Below, piece after piece: positions 8,534-14,673 of a stretch of 36,541 nt of DNA (position 1 is its first letter; every line of letters starts with the position of its first letter). A program made the translations under genes and the position numbers. The DNA is taken from NCBI GenBank assembly GCA_017509155.1, contig JAFWQE010000154.1, positions 1 through 36,541 on the forward strand, in the 5' to 3' direction. The stretch comes from Prevotella sp. Lineage in GTDB: Bacteria; Bacteroidota; Bacteroidia; Bacteroidales; Bacteroidaceae. The notes under the pieces are model-generated. The model did no database searches and was not told where the DNA came from. It was given only the letters and a program-made list of their open reading frames with translations.

Positions 8534-8580
8534 ATGGCATATCTTATTCTATAATTCTGTTTTGCTCGCTGTAGTTTTCA

Positions 8581-8799
8581 TTAGCCTCTACTTTTTGGGG
8601 CTCTTACCAGTTCGGTATAATCGACTTCGAGCAAATCTGCGATTTCTAACAACAAGTCAAGTGTTGGCTGAGACGCATTTGTACACCACTTGCTGATAGT
8701 GGCGGGGTCTTTGCCTAACTGTTCAGCCAACCATTTGCTGGTTCGTTTTTTTTCTACCAGCATCACCTTTATTCTGTTCAAGTCTTTAGTATCTTCCAT
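8581..8799 (-). CDS. XRE family helix-turn-helix regulator
   Basis: A 72-aa protein that is essentially one Cro/C1-type DNA-binding domain: residues about 20-45 (WLAEQLGKDPATISKWCTNASQPTL) are the helix-turn-helix, followed by LLLEIADLLEVDYTELV, the usual closing helices. It is the first gene of the McrBC-like operon and has a Bacteroidota promoter immediately upstream with a leader of about ten bases. Small XRE proteins heading restriction operons commonly repress their own promoter, and the 20-bp direct repeats at 8871-8909 are candidate operators. Confidence 0.9.
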   Translation of the reverse strand: MEDTKDLNRIKVMLVEKKRTSKWLAEQLGKDPATISKWCTNASQPTLDLLLEIADLLEVDYTELVRAPKSRG

Positions 8800-8820
8800 G
8801 AAAGTGCTTTATTTGTGCTG

Positions 8821-8852
8821 CAAAGATAACTATAATTCATGAAACAAACAAG
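8821..8852 (-). promoter_or_regulatory. Promoter of the XRE-McrBC operon
   Basis: Minus-strand CTTG, 20 bases, TATCTTTG: the -33 and -7 boxes of the Bacteroidota sigma-ABfr promoter. The -7 box is 21 bases before the XRE start codon. Confidence 0.75.
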
Positions 8853-8870
8853 AAAAACGACGGATAAAAT

Positions 8871-8909
8871 TGATTATTTTCCATCTTCAGTGATTATTTT
8901 CAACCTTCA
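8871..8909. repeat. 20-bp direct repeats upstream of the defence operon promoter
   Basis: Two imperfect copies (8871-8889 and 8891-8909) share TGATTATTTT and CTTCA with a period of 20, about two helical turns. They begin 19 bases upstream of the -33 box, a suitable position for a regulator binding site. Confidence 0.5.
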
Positions 8910-9196
8910 TGTATTAAACGCCCATATGTCATATCTGAAATATCTTGTGTTATAAGATGCCTTCCAAGACTATGAAGGATGAAGCATAACTATAAAAAAG
9001 CACACAAAAAAACAATACAATCTCATAGCTACCAAAGCCCTGCTACTATCGCAAGAAAAAATTGTGGAAATGGAAACATAAACTCTTGCCTTCATTATCC
9101 TTTTACATCCATAGTAATATCGTCAAAGGCTACTTTTTAAAACCTCTTGTATGGGAACGATTGACAGGTGGCGCCACAATAAATAGAGTAAAAAGC
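8910..9196. other. A+T-rich intergenic region
   Basis: No convincing gene, hairpin or terminator is seen here. The frame of the dinD remnant is open upstream to 9062, but those residues do not resemble the family. Confidence 0.5.
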
Positions 9197-9512
9197 ATGG
9201 ATATACAAAAGATATTTCAGTATAAGTCTACATTTGACCTCATTGCGAAAGAGATTAAAGATGATGACGGCAACACCATTGAAATATGGTATGCCTGTGA
9301 ACTACAACAACAATTAGGCTATGCCCGCTGGGTGAAAAACTTGTGGAAGCAATAGGGCGAGCCGCCGAATCTTGTAAAACGCTGGGGGTCAATATTGATA
9401 ACCTTTTTCGTGAAGTCACGAAAATGGTCCAGTTGGGTAGTGCTCTGAACGCTAGATTCAATACTTTATGCTCACCCGCTATGCCTGTTATTTGATAGCC
9501 CAAGATTCTGTT
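9197..9512 (+). pseudogene. dinD: dinD remnant (DNA-damage-inducible protein D), frameshifted and truncated
   Basis: Three successive frames give consecutive pieces of DinD. From 9197: MDIQKIFQYKSTFDLIAKEI and EIWYACELQQQLGYARWVKN. From 9343 in a second frame: VEAIGRAAESCKTLG and VTKMVQLGSA. From about 9461 in a third frame: YFMLTRYACYLIAQD. DinD is normally near 275-280 residues, so about two thirds of the protein is missing at the 3' side. After QD the expected GDPRK.EIAFAQSYFA is absent and the sequence runs into the convergent DUF2442 gene. At least two frameshifts and a 3' deletion make this non-functional unless the window has sequencing errors. Confidence 0.8.
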
Positions 9513-9572
9513 GATATTCCTGCAACATTCCGAGCGTCGGAGCCTTACAAAGAAGGATATATACGCTATTGC

Positions 9573-9815
9573 CTATGCTACCTTGAACAAATCGAGCACG
9601 GAGTAGACGCGCGTCATGTTCTCGAAAGTGAAGTACTGGTCGTCGAGCACCATCCATTTCTGACGTTCCTTTACCGGCATTCGCTTGATGTCAGGGAAGA
9701 ACGAGAGGGGAATAATCAACTCCCGTCCGTCGGTAAGCTTCACATACATCTTGCCGCGATAGTCGGTAAAGTTCATGTCTTTGATGCCAAAATGTACATC
9801 TTTCATCTTACACAT
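9573..9815 (-). CDS. DUF2442 family protein
   Basis: An 80-aa protein with the DUF2442 pattern: an N-terminal strand VHFGIKDMNFTDYRGKMYVKLTDGRELIIPLSFFPDIKRM, then a short helical segment and hydrophobic C-terminus. The ATG at 9806 (MKDVHFG) is an equally possible start. It follows the DUF4160 gene by 18 bases on the same strand. DUF4160/DUF2442 pairs are a recurrent two-gene arrangement in bacteria and have been suggested to be toxin-antitoxin-like, but activity is not established. The lack of signal peptide or membrane segment implies a cytoplasmic protein. Confidence 0.82.
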   Translation of the reverse strand: MCKMKDVHFGIKDMNFTDYRGKMYVKLTDGRELIIPLSFFPDIKRMPVKERQKWMVLDDQYFTFENMTRVYSVLDLFKVA

Positions 9816-9833
9816 ATCACTGTTCTCCTATTT

Positions 9834-10130
9834 TTATTTTTCAATGTCAATAGCTACGGTCTTCTCACCGTTGAATGCCCTTGTTATCTGTTCGTTGATG
9901 AAGTCCCCGTGACGGTTGATAGCCGCAACAAGCATCTCGTTCTCTTTCGTTGAAAGTGTAGACTCTGCTATCTCCACACATTGCTTTCCATCTGACTCTA
10001 TCCAGATTTTAGCCAACGATTGCTGGTGCCGCTTTCCCTTCTTAAACACATGAACGTGCCTGCGATTGTCGTTTACGTCGAGTGAAATGGCGACCAAGAT
10101 GAACATTCTCAAGAACGCTAACTGTCCCAT
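9834..10130 (-). CDS. DUF4160 family protein
   Basis: A 98-aa protein from the ATG at 10130; the longer frame starts at a TTG two codons upstream, within the inverted repeat. The sequence has the DUF4160 core FILVAISLDVNDNRRHVHVFKKGK (a paired histidine motif), followed by AKIWIE and a helical C-terminal part (STLSTKENEMLVAAINRHGDFINEQI). It is the first gene of a two-gene unit with the DUF2442 gene and has its own near-perfect promoter. The arrangement suggests a small autoregulated module next to the restriction operon. Confidence 0.8.
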   Translation of the reverse strand: MGQLAFLRMFILVAISLDVNDNRRHVHVFKKGKRHQQSLAKIWIESDGKQCVEIAESTLSTKENEMLVAAINRHGDFINEQITRAFNGEKTVAIDIEK

Positions 10131-10133
10131 GTA

Positions 10134-10181
10134 CAAACAGATTGTTTGTGCAAAGATAACAATTTATTTTTAGCTGACAAA
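10134..10181 (-). promoter_or_regulatory. Promoter and possible operator of the DUF4160-DUF2442 pair
   Basis: Minus-strand TTTG (10178-10181), exactly 19 bases, TATCTTTG (10151-10158) matches the Bacteroidota consensus. An inverted repeat CAAAC-AGATT-GTTTG at 10134-10148 covers the expected transcription start, a usual operator position for self-regulated modules. Confidence 0.75.
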
Positions 10182-10353
10182 TATTTGTGGCGGAATTTCT
10201 CCAAAGTTTGCAAAATGATAATGATTCAATAAGACCTTCTTCAAATACTTCCTGACTACGAAAGGTCTATAAAAATGGTCAACTTTCCCATCAATTTGCA
10301 GGGTACCTGCAAAGTGTTTAAGCGACTGATTTCGAACGGTTTACATTATATAA
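10182..10353. other. Intergenic region without a recognised gene
   Basis: Nothing convincing apart from a short palindrome GCAGGGTACCTGC near 10301. The region 10611-10844 on the other side of the repeat is likewise empty. Confidence 0.4.
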
Positions 10354-10610
10354 CCGCAGTCCTTGTTAAGGTTCACTGTTGGCGGACTCGAGTCCCAACG
10401 GCAGAAGGACTCGTGTCGTTTGGCGGACGGACTCGTGTAGGATGGCGCAGGGACTCGAGTAGGATGGCGCGCGGACTCTGGGCATTTGACATCGAGGGAA
10501 AAGGAAGACGATGGGGGGATGAAATAAGACTGGCAGGAAAGTGTAGTTTATTTGGCAAATAAAAGTGATTTGTTTGGCAGATAAATGCAGTTTATTTGGC
10601 GGGAAAAAGT
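10354..10610 (+). repeat. Composite 22-bp-period repeat, copy A
   Basis: The word GGACTCG/GGACTC occurs at 10384, 10407, 10429, 10451 and 10473 (spacings 23, 22, 22, 22). It is followed by a second array with TGGCA or TGGC at 10531, 10553, 10575 and 10597 (period exactly 22) built on GGCAAATAAA. The left boundary CCGCAGTCC is 30 bases before the first unit. Copy B at 31838-32046 has the same boundary, spacing and order of units. Confidence 0.9.
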
Positions 10611-10844
10611 AACGCCTGCACCGGGCCTTGTAAAGGAGGGTGAAAGAAAGGCGGCGAGGGGTAGACGAAAAATCCCACCCTTCTGAGGACTACGGACGGG
10701 GCAAACTTGACGAATGGGGTGTGGGGGACGTGGATTCGTGACGTTCGTTCCGTTTGCTGTCGGTCAGAAGGATGGGAAAAGGAGGGCGGCTATCGGCCGC
10801 TTGAGAGAGGGCACTGGGGCGGGAGGATGGACCGCAAGGAGCGG

Positions 10845-11276
10845 TTAATCATCCCAGTTGTAGCGCTCCTCGTAGGCGTCGAAGTCGAGGTGGCTGAGGC
10901 CAAGCGAGGCGAGGCGACGACGAACGCAGGCCACCTCGCTGGGCGAACAAAGGTGGCGGCCGCTGCGACGCTCATAGTAGGCGTTGCGACCGAACTGCCG
11001 GCGCAGGGAATAGCTGAACTCCCGATACTGCGCGGGCAGCATCTGGCTCTGCATGTGGAGGAAACCTCGGCCGTAGGCAACGGGAGTGGCATCGCGGTAG
11101 TAGGCACACTTGGCCGACAGTGCGGTGCGCTGAGGGTTGACGATGGTGAGGAAACGGTCGCGACGACCGGCCACCTGCATGGCCATCTGGCGCAGACAAC
11201 AGCTGGCCATGGGGCACGAGGATTGATCACAAAGTACGAAACTGCGGGGAACATCCCGCCAACTAAGGTTTTTCAT
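10845..11276 (-). CDS. DUF6078 family protein
   Basis: A 143-aa protein that resembles the Bacteroidota DUF6078 family: an N-terminal cysteine cluster FVLCDQSSCPMASCCLRQM (C-x4-C-x4-C-C), a middle segment with another cysteine (KCAYYRD), the helical part MQSQMLPAQYREFSYSLRRQFGRNAYYERRSGR and a C-terminal acidic end FDAYEERYNWDD. The cysteines could bind a metal, but this is inference. It has no signal peptide. It is flanked by repeats on both sides and stands alone, so its transcription unit is probably monocistronic. Function unknown. Confidence 0.82.
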   Translation of the reverse strand: MKNLSWRDVPRSFVLCDQSSCPMASCCLRQMAMQVAGRRDRFLTIVNPQRTALSAKCAYYRDATPVAYGRGFLHMQSQMLPAQYREFSYSLRRQFGRNAYYERRSGRHLCSPSEVACVRRRLASLGLSHLDFDAYEERYNWDD

Positions 11277-11287
11277 GGTAATAAGTA

Positions 11288-11405
11288 TTTAAAATTTTAG
11301 AATTAAGAATTAAGAGTTAAGAGTTAAGAAGTAAAAGGTAAGAGGTAAGAATTTAGAGGTAAGAATTAGAGGTAAGATTTAAGAGGTGAGAAGTAAGAGG
11401 AAACC
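11288..11405. repeat. Degenerate heptamer array (AAGAGTT / AAGAGGT type)
   Basis: About 115 bases of near-7-bp units that drift from TTAAGAA and TTAAGAG to GTAAGAGG and GTGAGAAG. The same unit family is found at 1-30, 132-166 and 13897-13975. It lies directly upstream of the DUF6078 start. Confidence 0.8.
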
Positions 11406-11454
11406 TCTTCCGCTACCTTTTTATGACTCTATTCTGGACTCGGCGGAATCGTTT

Positions 11455-11562
11455 TGAACCCCTCCCCTGCCCCCTCCCATTGAAGGGATGGGAGTGCCTG
11501 CGGCTTGCTTTCCGGCGGTAGCTGATCCCCTCCCTTCAAGGGGAGGGGTCAGGGGTGGGGTC
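11455..11562. repeat. Pair of CCCTCCC/GGGAGGG hairpins
   Basis: Two C-rich/G-rich imperfect palindromes occur here, the second with arms CCCCTCCC and GGGAGGGG around TTCAAG (about 11527-11549). They belong with the hairpins at 60-110 and 13836-13875 and again lie near heptamer repeats. No gene is seen between 11277 and 11746. Confidence 0.75.
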
Positions 11563-11705
11563 TCTATCTGTTACTATTCGTGTTTGCTTTCGCTATGACG
11601 AAAATGTTACTGCAAAGGTAATGCTTTTGAGGGCGAAATGCAAGGAAATCGGTGGCTTTAAGAAAGAATTAACGATTGGAATGGGGTTGTGGAGGGAGAA
11701 ATGTG

Positions 11706-11713
11706 TAAATTTG
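11706..11713 (+). promoter_or_regulatory. -7 promoter box for the RNA methyltransferase gene
   Basis: TAAATTTG fits TAnnTTTG and lies 33 bases before the ATG at 11747. It argues against the longer frame starting at 11555. The -33 region is weak (GTTG at a 16-base spacing). Confidence 0.55.
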
Positions 11714-11746
11714 CACGAGAAAAATGACAGGAAAGGAAACAACGAT

Positions 11747-12553
11747 ATGGCAATCATTGAAATCCGTTCGCTCAGGGAGCCGGGCGTGGAGGTGTTCAGC
11801 ACACTGACGGAGGCGCAGCTGCGCAACCGTCTGGAACCCGAGAAGGGGGTGTTCATCGTGGAGAGTCCGAAGGTGATACGCGTGGCGCTGGATGCTGGCT
11901 ACGAACCGCTGGCGCTGTTGTGCGAGCGGAAACACATCGAGGGCGACGCGAAGGACATTGTGGAGCGCTGCGGCGACATGCCTGTGTACACGGGGGAAAG
12001 GGAACTGCTGGCGGAATTGACGGGCTACACGCTGACAAGAGGGGTGCTGTGCGCCATGCGGCGACCGGCAGAACGCAGCGTGGCCAACATCTGCGACGGG
12101 GCGAGACGCATCGTGGTGATAGACGGTGTGGTGGACACGACGAACATCGGGGCCATCTTCCGTTCGGCGGCGGCACTGGGCATCGACGCGGTGCTGCTGA
12201 CGCGCAACTCGTGCGACCCTCTGAACCGTCGGGCGGTGAGGGTTTCCATGGGGTCGGTGTTCCTGATGCCGTGGGCATGGATTGACGAGGGCATCGGCAG
12301 TCTGCACGCGCTGGGATTCCGCACGGCGGCGATGGCGCTGACCGATGACTCGGTGAGCCTTGACGACGAACGGCTGAAACAGGAGCCGCGACTGGCCATC
12401 GTGATGGGCACGGAAGGCGACGGGCTGCCCAAAGAGACCATCGGCGAGGCCGACTATGTGGTGCGCATACCGATGGCGCACGGCGTGGACTCGTTGAATG
12501 TGGCGGCGGCGGCCAGCGTGGCGTTCTGGGAGCTCGGGAAACGACGGACATGA
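11747..12553 (+). CDS. TrmH/SpoU family RNA 2'-O-methyltransferase
   Basis: A 268-aa protein from MAIIEIRSL; the longer open frame upstream contains the promoter and is not family-like. The three SpoU motifs are present in order: motif 1 NIGAIFRSAAALG (the knot entry with the catalytic arginine), motif 2 IVMGTEGDGLP and motif 3 IPMAHGVDSLNVAAAAS. These form the trefoil-knot S-adenosylmethionine site. The N-terminal 100 residues are an RNA-binding domain. It methylates ribose 2'-hydroxyls in tRNA or rRNA; the target cannot be told from sequence. It is a single gene flanked by repeat-rich intergenic DNA. Confidence 0.92.
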   Translation: MAIIEIRSLREPGVEVFSTLTEAQLRNRLEPEKGVFIVESPKVIRVALDAGYEPLALLCERKHIEGDAKDIVERCGDMPVYTGERELLAELTGYTLTRGVLCAMRRPAERSVANICDGARRIVVIDGVVDTTNIGAIFRSAAALGIDAVLLTRNSCDPLNRRAVRVSMGSVFLMPWAWIDEGIGSLHALGFRTAAMALTDDSVSLDDERLKQEPRLAIVMGTEGDGLPKETIGEADYVVRIPMAHGVDSLNVAAAASVAFWELGKRRT

Positions 12554-12602
12554 ATGACTTAGATGTTGTCTGCGACGCTACACGAATAGACATTTAATAT
12601 TG

Positions 12603-12719
12603 GACAGAAATTATTATAATTATTATAATTCAAATCACGAATTTGAGAATTAGAGAATTATGAAATTGAGGTTGGGAAACGGCAAAAGAGAATTATAAGA
12701 ATTATAATAATTTCTGTTC
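12603..12719. repeat. Element with about 29-bp inverted ends (GACAGAAATTATTATAATT)
   Basis: The left arm at 12603-12631 and right arm at 12690-12719 are inverted copies with one or two mismatches. The end motif (ATTATAATAATTTCTGTTC on the plus strand of the right arm) recurs at about 12894-12912 and, with an inserted TTACGG, in every unit of the 167-700 array. The interior of about 58 bases encodes nothing. Confidence 0.8.
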
Positions 12720-12912
12720 AAGTTTCGCATTCGCTCAACTTCTTGGAGTTCAGGAGTTCAGGAGTTACAGGAGTTACAGACGATAGTGCTGAAGGCTCCC
12801 TTTGCGTCAGTTTACAGGGGTTGGAAGTATTGTCTGAACTCCTGTAACTCCTGTAACTCCTAAACTCCATCAACTTGCGAAAGTTGAGTAATAATTATAA
12901 TAATTTCTGTTC
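12720..12912. repeat. Long inverted-repeat element of GGAGTTCAGGAGTTACA units, copy A
   Basis: The left arm contains GGAGTTCA, GGAGTTCA, GGAGTTACA and GGAGTTACA in series after CAAGTTTCGCA, then ACGATAGTG at the centre. The right arm is the inverse (CTGTAACTCCTGTAACTCC and CTTGCGAAAGTTG). Architecture and centre word match copy B at 17767-17946. It ends in the ATTATAATAATTTCTGTTC motif. No gene is seen in 12554-13027. Confidence 0.85.
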
Positions 12913-12971
12913 ATAACGACTGGCTGCAGGAGCGTATTATTATCGCGACAAACATGAAATAATGGGTTTTT

Positions 12972-13003
12972 CTTGCTTATTTCCGTTATTATCTTTATAT
13001 TTG
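12972..13003 (+). promoter_or_regulatory. Promoter of the inositol-phosphatase-like gene
   Basis: CTTG (12972-12975), 20 bases, TATATTTG (12996-13003). The longest frame of the gene starts upstream at 12962 and so overlaps the promoter, which rules that start out. Confidence 0.75.
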
Positions 13004-13045
13004 CAGCTGCATTTAGTTTTTGGAGAAATGAGGTTTACAATTGAT

Positions 13046-13894
13046 ATGGAGAACCTAAAGGAACTGACAGGAAAGGTGTGTGAGGTGGCGCGCAAGGCTG
13101 CCGACTACATTGCCGACGAACGGAAGCGGTTTCACACCGAACAGGTGGAACGGAAACACGCGCACGACTACGTGTCGTACGTGGACAAGACATCGGAGCG
13201 GCTCATCGTGGAAGGCCTGCGAAGGCTGCTGCCGGAGGCGGGCTTCATCACCGAGGAAGGCACGGCCGGACACGGGAGAGAAGAGTATTGCTGGGTGGTG
13301 GACCCACTGGACGGCACGACGAACTTCATCCACAACTACGCGCCTTACTGTGTGAGCATCGCTCTGTGCAAGGGCAAGGAGATTGTGGTGGGCGTGGTGT
13401 GCGAGGTAACCACCGGTGAGTGCTTCTATGCCTGGAAAGATGGCGGAGCCTACTGCAACGGGACGCGTCTGACGGTGAGCAACAATGCCATCGGCGATGC
13501 ACTGCTCTGCCTTCAGCTGCCCTACAACAGCGAAGTGTACAGTCCTGTGGCCCAACGACTTATAAAAAGATTCTACGGCAACGTAGCAAGCATTCGCATG
13601 AGCGGTTCGGCGGCCATGTCGCTCTGCTATGTGGCTGCGGGCAGACTCGATGGCTATGCAGAGAAATTCATCGGACAGTGGGACTTCATGGCCGGAGCTT
13701 GCATCGTGAAGGAGGCCGGCGGAAAGGTGACCAGCTATGAGGGCGAAGAGGACTTCATGGAAGGTGACGGCGTGGTGGCCACCAATGGCATCATACACCA
13801 GGAGCTGCTGGAAGCGTGCGGAAGTGCCATACAAGACCCTCCCCAGCCCTCCCTGTTTAGGGAGGGGGTTCAGAGCGGGAAATGTGATGTGTGA
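13046..13894 (+). CDS. Inositol monophosphatase family protein
   Basis: Start at MENLKELTG, 43 bases after the -7 box; the in-frame ATG at 13028 (MRFTIDMEN) is the alternative. The protein has the Mg-dependent, lithium-sensitive phosphatase motifs: GFITEEGT (first acidic site), WVVDPLDGTTNFIH (the DPLDGT metal motif) and GQWDFMAGACIVKEAGG (the second WD motif). These enzymes hydrolyse inositol phosphates, 3'-phosphoadenosine phosphate or sugar phosphates; substrate is not resolvable here. The last 20 or so residues (about DPPQPSLFREG onward) are encoded by an intergenic CCCTCCC hairpin repeat and are not part of the normal fold. Confidence 0.92.
   Translation: MENLKELTGKVCEVARKAADYIADERKRFHTEQVERKHAHDYVSYVDKTSERLIVEGLRRLLPEAGFITEEGTAGHGREEYCWVVDPLDGTTNFIHNYAPYCVSIALCKGKEIVVGVVCEVTTGECFYAWKDGGAYCNGTRLTVSNNAIGDALLCLQLPYNSEVYSPVAQRLIKRFYGNVASIRMSGSAAMSLCYVAAGRLDGYAEKFIGQWDFMAGACIVKEAGGKVTSYEGEEDFMEGDGVVATNGIIHQELLEACGSAIQDPPQPSLFREGVQSGKCDV
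13836..13875. repeat. CCCTCCC hairpin inside the 3' end of the phosphatase gene
   Basis: CCTCCCCAGCCCTCCCTGTT followed by AGGGAGGG forms a hairpin. More than 20 bases are identical, in reverse orientation, to the palindrome at 60-110. It lies within the coding frame and adds the C-terminal tail. Confidence 0.8.
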
Positions 13895-13896
13895 GA

Positions 13897-13975
13897 GGAC
13901 TTTTCTCTCACCTCTTACCTCTTACCACTCACCTCTAAAAAACACTCACCTCAAAAAAACCTCTCACCTATATAA
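13897..13975. repeat. Heptamer array (CTCTTAC / CTCTCAC) between phosphatase and msrA
   Basis: Repeated CTCACCTCTTACCTCTTACC units, the reverse orientation of those at 1-30. They directly follow the phosphatase stop and precede msrA by about 20 bases. Confidence 0.75.
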
Positions 13976-13995
13976 AAAGGTAAAAACAAAAAGAT

Positions 13996-14544
13996 ATGAA
14001 GGAAATATATTTTGCCGGAGGATGCTTCTGGGGAACAGAGCATTTCTTCAAACAGATAGAAGGCGTGAAGGACACGGAAGTGGGGTTTGCCAACGGTCGC
14101 ACCGAGCAGCCCACCTACGAAGAGGTGTACACCGACCAGACCGGGCACGCCGAGACGGTGCGCGTTGTCTACGACGAGGCCGTGGCCGACCTGGAGTTCC
14201 TGCTCAACATGTTCTTCAAGGCCATTGACCCCACCAGCCTCAACAAACAAGGACACGACGAGGGGACACGCTATCGCACTGGCGTCTACTACACCAGCGA
14301 CGAGCAGTTACCAGTCATCAGGAAGGTGTTTGCCGAACAGCAGGCACAGCTCTCTGAGCCCATCGTCGTGGAAGTGGCTCCGCTGCAGTGCTTCTATGCG
14401 GCAGAAGAACGCCATCAGGACTATCTCGACAAGAACCCTGAGGGATATTGCCACCTGCCGCTGGAGCTGTTTGCATTTGCAAAGAAAGCAAGGCCAACGA
14501 CCCACACGGGTACTCCCAAAGGGAGGGAGAATGAAGATAGGTGA
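13996..14544 (+). CDS. msrA: Peptide-methionine (S)-S-oxide reductase MsrA
   Basis: A 182-aa protein. FAGGCFWGTEHFF near the N-terminus holds the nucleophilic cysteine at residue 10. GFANGRTEQPTYEEVYTDQTGHAETVRVVYD and the later NPEGYCHLPLELF match the MsrA fold. It reduces methionine-S-sulfoxide in proteins, repairing oxidative damage in the cytoplasm. The last 15 or so residues (about RPTTHTGTPKGRENEDR) are charged and unconserved and are encoded by a small hairpin-containing stretch, so they may be an acquired tail. No MsrB domain is fused, and none is in the window. Confidence 0.95.
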   Translation: MKEIYFAGGCFWGTEHFFKQIEGVKDTEVGFANGRTEQPTYEEVYTDQTGHAETVRVVYDEAVADLEFLLNMFFKAIDPTSLNKQGHDEGTRYRTGVYYTSDEQLPVIRKVFAEQQAQLSEPIVVEVAPLQCFYAAEERHQDYLDKNPEGYCHLPLELFAFAKKARPTTHTGTPKGRENEDR

Positions 14545-14673
14545 AAGGAGTGAAGGAGTCTTGTCATTATCTCTGATTGCAGGAAACGGCAAAAAGGACG
14601 AAAAAGTCTATTGTCCAGACTCCCAGACTACAAAATAAAGTAGAACAACCGAAATATCAATAAGGAGAAAAAT

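Noticed and set aside
10275-10562. A 95-residue open frame on the plus strand
   Set aside because: It lies mostly on the 22-bp-period repeat, has no family resemblance and no promoter.
10354-10610. CRISPR array
   Set aside because: The 22-bp units are contiguous with no unique spacers, and no cas gene is present.
11555-11746. N-terminal extension of the RNA methyltransferase
   Set aside because: It contains the -7 promoter box TAAATTTG and does not resemble SpoU-family sequence.
12962-13045. N-terminal extension of the inositol-phosphatase-like protein
   Set aside because: The promoter boxes lie within it; the hydrophobic start is an accident of the A+T-rich promoter.
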